A stretch of DNA of 64,000 nt, taken from the NCBI GenBank assembly GCA_032027205.1, contig JAVSMN010000001.1, positions 248,001 to 312,000 on the forward strand, given 5' to 3'. This DNA is from Zeimonas sp032027205 (GTDB lineage: Bacteria > Pseudomonadota > Gammaproteobacteria > Burkholderiales > Burkholderiaceae_E). Below the pieces are notes generated by a model. The model made no database searches and was not told the origin of the DNA. It was given only the letters and a program-made list of their open reading frames with translations. Every line of letters begins with the position of its first letter. Position 1 is the first letter of the stretch. The position numbers and the translations under genes were made by a program. Positions 1-9,859 of the stretch are shown in pieces.

Positions 1-1
1 G

Positions 2-2206
2 CCGAACCTGGTCCCGTCGGCGACACGCGGCGAGCGCAGCGGCGCCGGCTCGCCGCTATTCGACGACGACGCGATCTTCCTGTCGAACGCCGCACGCGCC
101 TCGCTCGCGCTTGCCGAGGGCGATCGCATCGACCTGCTCGCCGACGGCGAGCGCGTGTCGCTGCGCATTGCCGGCACCGTTCCGGGCGCGGCGGCCGGTC
201 AGTCGCTGGCCGTCATGGACATCGGCACGATGCAATGGCGGCTCGGCTGGCTCGGCCGGCTTACGCGCATCGACCTGCGCTTCGCGCCGGGCGCCGACGT
301 CGAACGGCTGCGGGCGGTGTGGACCGAAAGGCTCGCTCCGCAGGCCTACTGGACGACGCCGCAGGCGGGAAGCGAGCGCGCGTCGACGATCTCGCGCGCC
401 TACCGCGTGAACCTGAACGTGCTCGCACTCATCGCGTGGTTCACCGGCGCGTTCATCGTCCACTCGACGCTGTCGCTCGCTATCGCGCGCCAGCACCGCG
501 AGCTCGCGCTGCTCGCCGTGCTCGGCGCGCGCGAGCGGTGGCTCGCCCGTCATGTGCTCGCGCAGGGGCTCGTCATCGGCACGCTCGGAGCGATCCTCGG
601 CGTGTCGGGCGGCATCGCGCTGGCGGCGCTGCTGCTGCGGCAGTCGGGCGGCGACCTGGGCGGCGGCTATTTCGCGGGAACGCACCCGACGCTGGTCGTC
701 GATCCGCTCGTCACAATTGCCTTCGCCGTCGCCGGCATCGTCACCGGGCTGGCCGGCAGCCTCGCACCGGCTCGCGCGTTGCGCCGGATGCCGGCAGCGC
801 GGGCGCTGCGCGCCGGCGCGATCGAGGAGCGCGTTCCGGTCGCCGCCCGCAACAGCGGCATCGCGCTCGCCTGCTTCGCGATCGGCGTCGTGCTGCTCGC
901 GCTGCCGCCGATCGACCAGATTCCGTGGCCTTCCTACGCGGCGATCGCCTTGTGGCTCGTCGCAGCGATTGCGGCGCTGCCGTCGATCGTCGCCGTCGCC
1001 GGCGCGCTCGGCGCGCGCGCGGTGACGCGCGCGCGTGGCAACGCGCTCGGCTGGCTTGCCGTGCAGCGCCTGCACGGTGCGCCGCGCAGCGCCGCAGCAG
1101 CGATGTCGGCGATCGTCGCGAGCTTCGCGCTCGCCGCCGCGATGGCGATCATGGTCACGAGCTTTCGCGAGTCGGTCGCACACTGGCTCGACGAAGTGCT
1201 GCCGGCCGATGCGTACGGCCGCGTCGTCAGCGGCTCAGCCGCCGGAGCCATCGACCCGGCGATGCAGCAGCGCATCGCATCGACGCCCGGCGTGGCGCGC
1301 GCCGAGTTCCTGCGCGTCGTCGAATGGAACCTCGATGCGCAGCGCCCGCCCGTGGCCCTGCTCGTGCGTCCGATCGATGCACGCAACCCATCGTCGCGGC
1401 TGGCGATCGTCGGCGAGACCCGCATTGCGCCCTCGCACACGATTCCCGTCTACGTCAGCGAGGCGATGGTCGACCTCTACCGTTTCGCGCCGGGCACCGT
1501 CGTCGACCGCGCGCTGCCGACCGGCGCGGCGACGACCACGCAGGCAGCAACGAAGCCGCTCTTCGTCGCCGGCGTCTGGCGCGACTACGCGCGACAGCAC
1601 GGCAGCGTCGTCATCGATTCGGGCGCGTGGCGCGCGCTGGGTGGAGACGACACGGCGAACGACGTTGCCGTGTGGTTCGACGACGCGACGCCGCGCGACG
1701 ACGCATGGCGCGCGCTGCGCGCTTCGGTCGACGCGATCGCGGGTTTCGAATGGCGCAGCAGCGGCGAGCTTCGCGCCTCGTCGCTGCGCATCTTCGATCG
1801 CAGCTTCGCCGTCACCTATGCACTCGAGGCGATCGCGATCGCCGTCGCGCTGTTCGGCGTCGCCTCCACCTGGGCGGCCGAGGGCCTTGCGCGGCGACGC
1901 GAGTTCGCCACGCTGTTGCACCTGGGTCTCGCGCGACCGCAGATTGCCGCCTCCTTCGCCATCGAGGCGCTGCTGCAGGTCGCAATCGCGATCGCCTGGG
2001 GCATGGCGGTCGGTCTCGCGATCGCGCTCGTGCTGATCCTTCGCGTGAACCCGCAGTCGTTCCACTGGACGATGGATCTCGCCTGGCCGGGCCGGCTGCT
2101 GGCGACGTCGGCGCTGGGCCTGCTCGCGCTCGGCACGCTGGCCGCCGTGCTCGCCGCGTTGCGCGCGGTCGGCAATCCGGTGCGCACGCTCGCGGAGGAC
2201 ACGTGA
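2..2206 (+). CDS. FtsX-type ABC transporter permease (5' end outside window)
   Basis: The open frame runs in from the left edge; 734 residues are visible and the true start lies upstream. It looks like an inner-membrane permease of the FtsX/MacB/LolC class. A membrane pair near visible residues 130-260 and a helix-rich C-terminus (last ~130 residues) are the two halves of the FtsX fold, with a soluble periplasmic-type stretch between them. The stop overlaps the GTG start of an AttH-like gene by 4 bp. FtsX permeases and AttH-like proteins recur together in proteobacterial lipoprotein or envelope export operons. The ATPase would be expected just upstream. The substrate cannot be told from sequence. 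Confidence 0.85.
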   Translation, partial: PNLVPSATRGERSGAGSPLFDDDAIFLSNAARASLALAEGDRIDLLADGERVSLRIAGTVPGAAAGQSLAVMDIGTMQWRLGWLGRLTRIDLRFAPGADVERLRAVWTERLAPQAYWTTPQAGSERASTISRAYRVNLNVLALIAWFTGAFIVHSTLSLAIARQHRELALLAVLGARERWLARHVLAQGLVIGTLGAILGVSGGIALAALLLRQSGGDLGGGYFAGTHPTLVVDPLVTIAFAVAGIVTGLAGSLAPARALRRMPAARALRAGAIEERVPVAARNSGIALACFAIGVVLLALPPIDQIPWPSYAAIALWLVAAIAALPSIVAVAGALGARAVTRARGNALGWLAVQRLHGAPRSAAAAMSAIVASFALAAAMAIMVTSFRESVAHWLDEVLPADAYGRVVSGSAAGAIDPAMQQRIASTPGVARAEFLRVVEWNLDAQRPPVALLVRPIDARNPSSRLAIVGETRIAPSHTIPVYVSEAMVDLYRFAPGTVVDRALPTGAATTTQAATKPLFVAGVWRDYARQHGSVVIDSGAWRALGGDDTANDVAVWFDDATPRDDAWRALRASVDAIAGFEWRSSGELRASSLRIFDRSFAVTYALEAIAIAVALFGVASTWAAEGLARRREFATLLHLGLARPQIAASFAIEALLQVAIAIAWGMAVGLAIALVLILRVNPQSFHWTMDLAWPGRLLATSALGLLALGTLAAVLAALRAVGNPVRTLAEDT

Positions 2207-3357
2207 CGGACAGCGCACGGCGGCATTGGCTGCGCCGCGTCGGCGCGTCGGCGCTCGCGAGCGCCGGCGGCTTCGCGCCTGCAGCCGCGACGCACGCTTC
2301 GACAACCACGTATCCCGATGTCGTGCGCGGCGCGCCGCTGGCGTTTCCGCGCGATCACGGCGCGCACGACGCGTATCGCACCGAATGGTGGTACCTGACA
2401 GGGTGGCTCGAACGCATCGACGGTGCGCGGCGCGGCGAGCCCGCCGGCGTGCAGATCACGTTCTTTCGCACGAGAACGCATCACGATCCGGCGGATCCGA
2501 GTCGCTTCGCGCCGGTGCAACTGCTCTTCGCGCACGCGGCGCTCGCGCTTCCCGAGCGCGCCGTGCTGATCCCCGCGCAACGCGCGGCACGCAAAGGCCT
2601 CGGCCTCGCACACGCCTCGCGCAGCGACACCGAAGTCGCGATCGCCAACTGGTCGCTTCTGCGCGACGCCGACGACGTCTATCAAGCCCACATCACCGAC
2701 GCATCGCTGGCGATCGAGCTGTCGTTCCGCGCGCGCGCGCAACCGCTGCTGCAGGGAGACGCCGGCTTCTCGCGCAAGGGCCCGCGCCCGACGCAGGCAA
2801 GCTACTACTACAGCCGCCCGCAACTGGAGGTGCGCGGAACGATCGGCGTCGACGCGCGCCGCGACACCGTCGAGGGCGTGGCCTGGCTCGACCACGAATG
2901 GTCCAGTGAGATCCTCGATCCTTCCGCCGTCGGCTGGGACTGGGTCGGCCTGAACCTCGACGACGGATCGGCGCTGACCGCGTTTCGCATCCGCACGCGC
3001 GACGGCGCGACGCTGTGGAGCTATGCAAGACAAGCGGTTCTCGCGACTCCCCACCCGTCGCCCGCCGGCAAGCCGGCCTGGCACGCGCAACGAGCCGACG
3101 AACCATCGGTCCGCTTCGAGCCGCTGCGCCACTGGACCTCGCCGCGCACCGGCGTGCGCTACCCGGTCGCCATGCGCCTGTCGATCGACGCGCGCACTTT
3201 CACCCTCGAGCCGCTCTTCGACGACCAGGAACTCGACACGCGCGCAACCACCGGCGTCGTCTACTGGGAAGGCGCGGTCCGCGTGCTCGAAGCGGGCCGC
3301 GTCATCGGACGCGGCTATCTGGAGCTGACGGGATACGAAGTGCGGGTAGTTTTTTGA
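2203..3357 (+). CDS. AttH/CrtC-like lipocalin-type secreted protein
   Basis: This 384-residue protein starts at GTG inside the stop of the permease gene (GTGA overlap), so the two are translationally coupled. The N-terminus carries a twin-arginine-like signal (RRHWLRR followed by an Ala-rich hydrophobic run, residues 7-35), suggesting periplasmic export. The family signature EWWYLTGWL is near residue 65, and WLDHEWSS lies in the second half. Both are typical of the AttH/CrtC double-lipocalin family, which includes carotenoid 1,2-hydratase. There are no carotenoid genes here, so an export-operon role of the AttH kind fits better than hydratase. The biochemical function of AttH proteins is not settled. 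Confidence 0.8.
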   Translation: MTDSARRHWLRRVGASALASAGGFAPAAATHASTTTYPDVVRGAPLAFPRDHGAHDAYRTEWWYLTGWLERIDGARRGEPAGVQITFFRTRTHHDPADPSRFAPVQLLFAHAALALPERAVLIPAQRAARKGLGLAHASRSDTEVAIANWSLLRDADDVYQAHITDASLAIELSFRARAQPLLQGDAGFSRKGPRPTQASYYYSRPQLEVRGTIGVDARRDTVEGVAWLDHEWSSEILDPSAVGWDWVGLNLDDGSALTAFRIRTRDGATLWSYARQAVLATPHPSPAGKPAWHAQRADEPSVRFEPLRHWTSPRTGVRYPVAMRLSIDARTFTLEPLFDDQELDTRATTGVVYWEGAVRVLEAGRVIGRGYLELTGYEVRVVF

Positions 3358-3371
3358 GAGCGGTGCTGTTG

Positions 3372-3392
3372 CCCCTCACCCCTCACCCCTCA
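3372..3392. repeat. heptanucleotide tandem repeat (CCCCTCA)x3
   Basis: Three exact copies of CCCCTCA plus a partial fourth fill the short gap between the convergent attH-like and gspF stops. It is non-coding simple sequence and could vary in copy number between strains. No T-run or strong hairpin is visible, so I do not call it a terminator. Confidence 0.75.
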
Positions 3393-3396
3393 CCCT

Positions 3397-4602
3397 TCAC
3401 CTGACCAGATCATTGATCTCGATGATCGGCAGCAGCACCGCGAGCACGATCACGAGGACGATCGCGCCCATCGCGAGGATCAGCAGCGGCTCGAGCAGGC
3501 TGGTGAGCGTGAGCGTGCGGCGTTCGGTTTCCTGCGACAGCGTGGCAGCGGTGCGCTCGAGCATCTGCGGCAACTCGCCGGTGGCCTCGCCGCTGGCGAT
3601 CATGTGGATCATCAGCGGCGGGAACTGGCCTCCGGCCTTCAGCGCACGCGCGAGCGAGGCGCCCTCGCGCACGCGCGAGATCGCATCCTGCACGTTCAGC
3701 CGCATCGACTCGTTCGTCAGCGTGCGCGCGCCGGCTTCCAGCGCGCGGATCAACGGCACCCCGCTGCTCGTCAGGATGCCCAGCGTCGACGCGAAGCGCG
3801 CGGTGTTCAGTCCGCGGATCAGTCGTCCGAGCACCGGCATCCCGAGCGTGCGCCGATGCCAGGACAGCCGGAAGCTGGGCGAGCGCAGGGCGGCGCGGAA
3901 CCCGATGAACGCCGCAACGACCAGGGCGGCCAGCAGCAGCCCCCAGTGGCGAACGAAATCGGAAACGGCGATCAGCCCGACGGTGAGCGCCGGCAGCTCC
4001 TGCCGCGTCTGCGCGAACACACTGACCACCTGCGGCACCACGTAGGAGAGCATCGCGACGATGACGAGCATCGCGACCACGGTGACGATCGCCGGATAGG
4101 TGAAGGCCAGTGCGATGCGCTGTGCGAGCGCGGTGCGCGACTCGATGTAGTCGGCGAGCCGGCTCATCACCAGCGCGAGGTCGCCCGACTGCTCGCCGGC
4201 CGAGACCAGCGCCCGGTACACCTCGGGGAAGTCGCGCGGATACTTGGCGAGCGCCGCCGCGAGCGTCTGTCCGCCGACGACCTCGCTGCGCACGGCGGCG
4301 AAACGCTCGCGCACCGACTGGCGTTCCGCCTGTTCGACCACGGCGTCGAGCGCCTGCTCGATCGGCAGGCGCGCCGACAGCAGGCTGGCGAGCTGGCGCG
4401 TCGCGAGCGACAACTCGGCGGCGCCGAGCCGGGCGCCGACCGTGCGCGCGCCGGGCGTCGCATCCTGCACCGCGCTGACTTCGAGCGGCGCCAGGCCGCG
4501 ATCGCGCAGCAGCCCGCGGGCGTGGCGCGGCGAATCGGCGTCGATGACCCCGCGCGCGAGTTGCCCCGCGGCGTCGGCGGCTTCGTATCGATACGCGGGC
4601 AC
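3397..4602 (-). CDS. gspF: type II secretion inner-membrane platform protein GspF
   Basis: This 401-residue protein has the full length and architecture of GspF/PilC. A cytoplasmic domain starts MPAYRYEA, and two T2SSF repeats follow around residues 70-195 and 270-395. Three transmembrane segments lie near 170-195, 220-245 and the extreme C-terminus. GspF is the polytopic core of the inner-membrane assembly platform and contacts GspE and GspL. It is the last gene of the minus-strand gspG-to-F run, 31 bp after gspE. Nothing looks truncated. Confidence 0.95.
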   Translation of the reverse strand: MPAYRYEAADAAGQLARGVIDADSPRHARGLLRDRGLAPLEVSAVQDATPGARTVGARLGAAELSLATRQLASLLSARLPIEQALDAVVEQAERQSVRERFAAVRSEVVGGQTLAAALAKYPRDFPEVYRALVSAGEQSGDLALVMSRLADYIESRTALAQRIALAFTYPAIVTVVAMLVIVAMLSYVVPQVVSVFAQTRQELPALTVGLIAVSDFVRHWGLLLAALVVAAFIGFRAALRSPSFRLSWHRRTLGMPVLGRLIRGLNTARFASTLGILTSSGVPLIRALEAGARTLTNESMRLNVQDAISRVREGASLARALKAGGQFPPLMIHMIASGEATGELPQMLERTAATLSQETERRTLTLTSLLEPLLILAMGAIVLVIVLAVLLPIIEINDLVR

Positions 4603-4633
4603 GGGCTACCTATGCTGCTGGCGCGGCTGCGCG

Positions 4634-6073
4634 CTATTCGCGCGTCACGCGCAGCACTTCGTCGGCCGACGTCACGCCGGCATCGACCCAGCGCTTGCCG
4701 TCCTCGCGCATCGTGCGCATGCCCGCGCGTCGCGCCTGCGCGCGGATCTCGTTCTCCGACGCATTGCGGTGGATCTGCGCGCGCACCTCGTCGTCGACGG
4801 TGAAGAGCTCGTAGACGCCGGTGCGGCCCTGGAAGCCGGTGCGGTTGCAGGCAAGGCAACCTGCGGCGCGCCATCCGCCGGCCACCGGGTCGGGCTGGCG
4901 ACACTGCGGACACAGCTTGCGCACGAGGCGCTGCGCGACGACGCCGAGCAGCGACGACGACAGCAGGAACGGCTCGATGCCCATGTCGATCAGGCGCGTG
5001 ACGGCCGACACCGAATCGTTGGTGTGCAGGGTCGCCAGCACCAGGTGCCCGGTGAGCGAAGCCTGCACCGCGATCTGCGCTGTCTCCAGGTCGCGGATCT
5101 CACCGATCATGACGACGTCGGGGTCCTGCCGCAGGATCGAACGCAGCGCCTTGGCGAAGCTCATGTCGATGCGCGCGTTGACCTGCGTCTGGCCGATGCC
5201 TTCGAGGTCGTACTCGATCGGATCTTCGACGGTGAGGATGTTCGTCGTCGTCGAATCGAGGCGGCTTAGCGCCGCGTACAGCGTCGTCGTCTTGCCCGAG
5301 CCGGTGGGCCCGGTGACCAGCACGATGCCGTGCGGCTGGTGCACCAGCGTGTCGAAGGCGCGCAGCGTCTCGCTGCTCATGCCCAGCTTGGCGAGATCGA
5401 GCCGGCCCGCTTCCTTGTCGAGCAGGCGCAGCACGGCGCGCTCGCCGTGGCCGGTGGGCAGCGTGGACACCCGCACGTCCATCGGACGTCCGCCGATGCG
5501 CAGCGTGATGCGCCCGTCCTGCGGCAGGCGCTTCTCGGCGATGTCGAGCTGCGCCATGATCTTGATGCGCGAGATCAGCGCGGCGTGCAGCTCGCGGCGC
5601 GGCCGCACGACGTCGCGCAGCGTGCCGTCGACGCGAAAGCGCACGAGCGACGTCGTCTCGAAGGGCTCGAAGTGGATGTCCGACGCGTTGTCGCGGCTCG
5701 CCTGTGTGAGCAGCGCGTTGATCATCCGGATGATCGGCGCGTCGTCCTCGGCTTCGAGCAGGTCCTCGATCTTCGGGATGTCCTGCAGCAGCCGCGACAG
5801 GTCGAGATCGCTCGCCACCTCGTCGACCACCGCGGCGGCCGATCCTTCCTGCTGCGCATAGGCGCGCGAGATCGCCGCCGACAACTCGATCTCGGGCTTG
5901 CGCACCGTGACCACGCGCAAAGGCAGCGTGCGCGACAGCTCGGCGAGCGCCTGTCGCGGCGTTCGCTCACCGATCCACACCTCGATCGCGTCGCTGGATA
6001 CGGCAGCGACGAGCAACTGGTTGGCGCGCGCGAACCCGTAGGGAACGTAGCGCGACGGTGAAACGGTAGCCAT
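4634..6073 (-). CDS. gspE: type II secretion ATPase GspE
   Basis: This 479-residue cytoplasmic hexameric ATPase powers pseudopilus assembly. The Walker A motif GPTGSGKT is at 255-262, the Asp box around 282-290 and the Walker B-like DVVMIGEIRD at 319-328. A zinc-binding tetracysteine motif sits at C388/C391 and C406/C409, typical of GspE. The N1E part is short, as in many betaproteobacterial GspE proteins. The ATG lies 6 bp after the gspD stop, so co-translation within the operon is likely. Confidence 0.96.
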   Translation of the reverse strand: MATVSPSRYVPYGFARANQLLVAAVSSDAIEVWIGERTPRQALAELSRTLPLRVVTVRKPEIELSAAISRAYAQQEGSAAAVVDEVASDLDLSRLLQDIPKIEDLLEAEDDAPIIRMINALLTQASRDNASDIHFEPFETTSLVRFRVDGTLRDVVRPRRELHAALISRIKIMAQLDIAEKRLPQDGRITLRIGGRPMDVRVSTLPTGHGERAVLRLLDKEAGRLDLAKLGMSSETLRAFDTLVHQPHGIVLVTGPTGSGKTTTLYAALSRLDSTTTNILTVEDPIEYDLEGIGQTQVNARIDMSFAKALRSILRQDPDVVMIGEIRDLETAQIAVQASLTGHLVLATLHTNDSVSAVTRLIDMGIEPFLLSSSLLGVVAQRLVRKLCPQCRQPDPVAGGWRAAGCLACNRTGFQGRTGVYELFTVDDEVRAQIHRNASENEIRAQARRAGMRTMREDGKRWVDAGVTSADEVLRVTRE

Positions 6074-6079
6074 CGCGGG

Positions 6080-8533
6080 TCAGTGGTTCGACGAAGGAAC
6101 GACCGGCTCGCTGACGCTCGCGGGCGGCTCGGGCCGCGTCAGCGGCACGACGACCTCGTTCGGCGCGGTCTGGATCACCGTGCTGGGCCGCGAAGCAACC
6201 ACCGGCGCCGGCGGCTGCGTCGGGACTGCGCCGGCGGGCGCCAGCAGCGCGCCCTGCAGCGCGGCGCCCGACCGCGAGTCGGCCCTCGCGCCCTCCGGCG
6301 CTGCGCCCTCGGGATTCGCGCCGCCCGGCGCGGCACCTTCGGGAACCGCGCGCACTCCGGCTTCCGGCGGCGGCGTCATCGGACGCAGCGGCGTGGGCGG
6401 GAACTCGGGCAGCGCCCAGTGCTGCGGCAGGCTCGCTCCCGCGCGCGTCGCGCGAATGTAGTCATAGCGATCGGCGGTGACGCTGTGCGCGTCGCTGCCG
6501 TCACGGATGACGACCGGACGAAGGAAGACGAGCAGGTTCGTCTTCACGCGCTTGCGCGAGTCGTAGCGGAACAACTGACCGACGACCGGCACGTCGCCGA
6601 GGCCGGGCACCTTCTCGGCGGCGCCGTCGATGCGTTCCTCGATCAGCCCCCCGAGCACGATGATCTGGCCGTCGTCGACGAGCACGTTCGACTCGATCGC
6701 ACGCCGGTTCGTGATGATCCCCGCCGCCAGCCGCGTGTCCTGCACGCTCGACACCTCCTGGAAGATCTGCAGCCGCACGGTGCCCGACTCGGACACCTGC
6801 GGCCGCACGCGCAGCGTCGTGCCGACGTCGCGCCGCTCGATTGTCTGGAACGGGTTGACCGAAGCGCCGCCGGTGCCGGTGGCGGTGAACTGCCCGGTGA
6901 CGAACGGAACGTTCTGCCCGATGATGATGCGCGCTTCCTCGTTGTCGAGCGTGAGCAGGTTCGGCGTCGCGAGGATGTTCGCATCGGCCCCGCTCTCGAG
7001 CGCGCGCGCGAGGAAACCGAGGTTCAGGATCTCGCCGATGCCCGGCACGTTGATGGTGCCGCGCACCACTCCCAGATTCAGCCCGGTGCCGATGCTGCCG
7101 ATGTTCGCCGCCGCGTCGAGGATGTTCGCGCCGGTGCCACGCGCCGGCAGGTTGGTGCCGCCGATCACGCGCGTCGAGCCTTGCGGCGAGCCGAGGAACT
7201 GCCACTGCACGCCGAGCTCGGCGGCCTTCTCGGCGCTGATCTCGACGATCAGCGATTCGATGAAGACCTGCGCACGGCGTGCGTCGAGCTTGTCGATGAC
7301 GGCACGCAGGTTTCGGTAGATCGGCTCGGGCGCCGTGATGATCAGCGAATTCGTCGAAGGATCGGCCGCGATGATCGCGCCGCCCGCCTGCACGGTGACC
7401 GGTTGCACCTGCGACGATTGCAACTGCGCCCCGCCCGAGCTGTCGAGCGACTGCATCGTGTTGACCTGCCCCGGCGCGGTCTCCTGCGTCAACTGCGACG
7501 GGATCCGCTGTTGCTGCTGCAGCAGCCCGCCGCCCGGCGAAGCCGTCGACGCGCCTTCTCCGCCCCCCAGCACGCCGCGCAGCGTCTGCGCGAGCTTCAC
7601 CGCCTCGGCGTTGCGCAGATAGACGACGTTGATGTTGCCCGGGCGCGCACTCGGCTGGTCGAGTCGCGCGATCAGGCTCTTGGCCAGTCCGACCTTCGCC
7701 GGGCTCGCCGCGCGCAGCAGGATCGAGTTGGTGCGCGGATCGGCCATCACGACGACGCGCTGGCCGGGATCGATGGCGCCACCCGCGCCGCCGGGCTGTT
7801 CGAGCAACCGCTGCACCGCCACCGCGATGTCGGTGGCCACCGCGTACTGCACCGGCATGACCTCCACCTCGCGCGTCGACGGACTGTCGAGCGTGGCGAC
7901 GATGCGCGCGATGCGCTCGACGTTCGCGGCGTAGTCGGTGACGACCAGCGAGTTGTTGTTTGGATAGGCGACGACCGTGTTGTTCGGCGAGATCAGCGGC
8001 CGCAGCACCGGAACGAGGTTGGTCGCCGATTCGTAGTTCAGCCGGAAGATCTGCGTGACGACCTCGTCGCCCTTCGCCGTCGGGGCGCGACCGGCCGATA
8101 CCGGCGTGGACTGCAGCTTCGCATCGGCCTCGGGGACGACCTTCGTCAGCGCCCCCGTTTCGACCACCGCGAAGCCCTGCGAGCGCAGCGCCGATTGCAG
8201 CAGGCGATACGCCTGCTCGCGCGTGACGGGGCGCGGCGTCTCGAGCGTCATCTTGCCGCGCACGCGCGGATCGATGACGAAGGTGCGGTCGAGCAGGTGC
8301 CCGAAGGCGCCGACGACCGAATCGATCTCGGCGTCGCGGAAATTCAGCGTGACGAGATCGCCCGATGCCTTCTGCGTGCCGCTCTGCGCCGGCGTTGCGC
8401 CCGGTTTCCCGGCGTCGCGCGCGCGTTGCGCCTGCGCCTGCCCCGCGCAGGCCATCACGAGGGCCGTGACGAGCGCCAGCGCGCGCACCGCCGCCCGGCG
8501 TTGCAGCCGCCCTGTTCCGCCCGTCGCGTTCAT
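6080..8533 (-). CDS. gspD: type II secretion outer-membrane secretin GspD
   Basis: This 817-residue secretin forms the outer-membrane gate. I chose the ATG at 8533 because it overlaps the gspN stop (ATGA) and is followed by a clear signal peptide (Arg-rich start, hydrophobic Ala/Leu/Val run, Ala-Gln-Ala cleavage region by residue 35). The open frame extends 121 codons further upstream but only as antisense to gspN sequence. N0 to N3 domains occupy about 55-420, and the secretin domain follows with the VPFVTG and VGTTLRVRP motifs. The last ~130 residues form a Pro/Ala/Gly-rich tail with PEGAAP-like repeats, low in complexity and unlike the secretin core. No pilotin gene is seen. Confidence 0.95.
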   Translation of the reverse strand: MNATGGTGRLQRRAAVRALALVTALVMACAGQAQAQRARDAGKPGATPAQSGTQKASGDLVTLNFRDAEIDSVVGAFGHLLDRTFVIDPRVRGKMTLETPRPVTREQAYRLLQSALRSQGFAVVETGALTKVVPEADAKLQSTPVSAGRAPTAKGDEVVTQIFRLNYESATNLVPVLRPLISPNNTVVAYPNNNSLVVTDYAANVERIARIVATLDSPSTREVEVMPVQYAVATDIAVAVQRLLEQPGGAGGAIDPGQRVVVMADPRTNSILLRAASPAKVGLAKSLIARLDQPSARPGNINVVYLRNAEAVKLAQTLRGVLGGGEGASTASPGGGLLQQQQRIPSQLTQETAPGQVNTMQSLDSSGGAQLQSSQVQPVTVQAGGAIIAADPSTNSLIITAPEPIYRNLRAVIDKLDARRAQVFIESLIVEISAEKAAELGVQWQFLGSPQGSTRVIGGTNLPARGTGANILDAAANIGSIGTGLNLGVVRGTINVPGIGEILNLGFLARALESGADANILATPNLLTLDNEEARIIIGQNVPFVTGQFTATGTGGASVNPFQTIERRDVGTTLRVRPQVSESGTVRLQIFQEVSSVQDTRLAAGIITNRRAIESNVLVDDGQIIVLGGLIEERIDGAAEKVPGLGDVPVVGQLFRYDSRKRVKTNLLVFLRPVVIRDGSDAHSVTADRYDYIRATRAGASLPQHWALPEFPPTPLRPMTPPPEAGVRAVPEGAAPGGANPEGAAPEGARADSRSGAALQGALLAPAGAVPTQPPAPVVASRPSTVIQTAPNEVVVPLTRPEPPASVSEPVVPSSNH

Positions 8534-9345
8534 GTGCCAATCCTGATGATCGTATGCTCGCCTTCGCGTGGCCCGATCAGTCCGAGAAAGGACTGCAGGC
8601 GCTCGCGCTCGCGCGCCTCCGCGCTCGCCTCGGCGACGAAGCGCAATCCGCGATTCGCATCGAAGCTCCCATTGCCCTGCAATCGAAGCGGGCCGTCGAT
8701 TGTCGCGATGCTCAACTCCGCACGACTGCCGCTGCCGACGACATCGACCCGGTAGCTGCCGAGCGGTCGAACCGGGGTCATCGCCGATGATGCGCCGCGC
8801 AGTTCGATCTGCGCGCGACCGTCGAGCCCCGAGCGGCGCAGCACGAGGTTCTCCCAACTCAGCCGCAGCGCGCCGGACGGCCGCACGGTGTTCCACGGCG
8901 AGCCGAGCCGGCCGAGTTCGACCGACGGCAGTTCGACCGCGCCCGCATCGACGCGCACCTCGCCCCAGCCGCCGTGCACGCGCACCGGCTGCGCGACGCG
9001 GTCGAAGCGCAATTGGGCGTCGAGCTGACCGACGAGCAGCGGCAGCGCTCGGATGCTCCAGTCGACCCGCCCCGGAATCGCGACGCCGGCGACGAGCGCG
9101 TCGTCGGCCGGCGGGAGGGCCGCCGCGTCGTCGCTCGCCGAAACCCGGCCCTCGGCGAGCACGAGCCGCGCCGAGCCGTTCCAGATCGTGCCCTGCGCCT
9201 GCGCCAGGCGCACGCGGCCCTGCGTCGCCCGCGCGAGCGCGGCATCGGCGAAGCTCGCCGGAACCACCGCGGCACCGGCCAGCACGGCGCCGAGCAGCGC
9301 GACGATCGTGAATCCAATTGTCCTGCGCGGATCGATGCGCCGCAC
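8530..9345 (-). CDS. gspN: type II secretion protein GspN
   Basis: This is a 271-residue single-pass inner-membrane protein. The GTG start at 9345 lies 1 bp after the gspM stop and directly before a membrane anchor (residues about 9-30). The rest is a beta-rich periplasmic domain typical of GspN: repeated short strands, Leu/Arg/Gly patterning and no enzymatic motif. GspN is an accessory T2SS component present in only some systems. Its stop overlaps the gspD ATG by 4 bp. Identity rests mainly on position between gspM and gspD plus topology and length. Confidence 0.82.
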   Translation of the reverse strand: MRRIDPRRTIGFTIVALLGAVLAGAAVVPASFADAALARATQGRVRLAQAQGTIWNGSARLVLAEGRVSASDDAAALPPADDALVAGVAIPGRVDWSIRALPLLVGQLDAQLRFDRVAQPVRVHGGWGEVRVDAGAVELPSVELGRLGSPWNTVRPSGALRLSWENLVLRRSGLDGRAQIELRGASSAMTPVRPLGSYRVDVVGSGSRAELSIATIDGPLRLQGNGSFDANRGLRFVAEASAEARERERLQSFLGLIGPREGEHTIIRIGT

Positions 9346-9346
9346 G

Positions 9347-9859
9347 TCAGGAGCCTTCCGCACGCGGCGCCTCGAGCGCCAGCCGCACCGACACGAGGCC
9401 GTGCTCGGCCTCGCGCGTGACGGTGACGTCGGCAACGCGCAAGCGCATCTCGCGGGTCGTCGTGTCGAGCCACGCCAGCCAGGCGGCATGCGATACGTGG
9501 TCGAAGCGAAGATCGAACAGCGAGCCGTTCATCGACAACTGCATCAACGACGGCGAGAGCCCGGAGGCCTCGATCGAGCGCTCGATCTGCGTCTTTCTCG
9601 CCTGCGGCGAGTCGCTTCCGGCGGGCACCGAGGACAAGCGCTGCGCTTCGTCGGCGAGCGCATCGATGCTCGCGAGCTGCGCGCGCAGCGCGGGCAACTC
9701 GCCCTGCAGCGCCGCGCGCCCCTGCCATGCCGGTTCGAACAGCGACAGCCATACAGCGACTACAGCGAGCAACGCGGCTGCGCCGATCACCACCCGCCGC
9801 TCGCGAACGGCGAGCAGCTGCCAGCGCTGCATCAGCGTCTCGATCATCGAACTGGTCAT
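9347..9859 (-). CDS. gspM: type II secretion protein GspM
   Basis: This 170-residue inner-membrane protein has a short cytoplasmic start, one transmembrane helix (about 20-40) and then a coiled-coil-prone periplasmic stretch and a small ferredoxin-like fold, matching GspM size and order. The ATG at 9859 overlaps the gspL stop by 4 bp. The much longer open frame upstream is antisense-like and was discarded. GspM binds GspL and helps anchor GspE at the membrane. Confidence 0.87.
   Translation of the reverse strand: MTSSMIETLMQRWQLLAVRERRVVIGAAALLAVVAVWLSLFEPAWQGRAALQGELPALRAQLASIDALADEAQRLSSVPAGSDSPQARKTQIERSIEASGLSPSLMQLSMNGSLFDLRFDHVSHAAWLAWLDTTTREMRLRVADVTVTREAEHGLVSVRLALEAPRAEGS

Noticed and set aside
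6083..8755. 890-codon plus-strand open frame opposite gspD
   Set aside because: Low-complexity Arg-rich translation with no domain; the opposite strand encodes an intact secretin.
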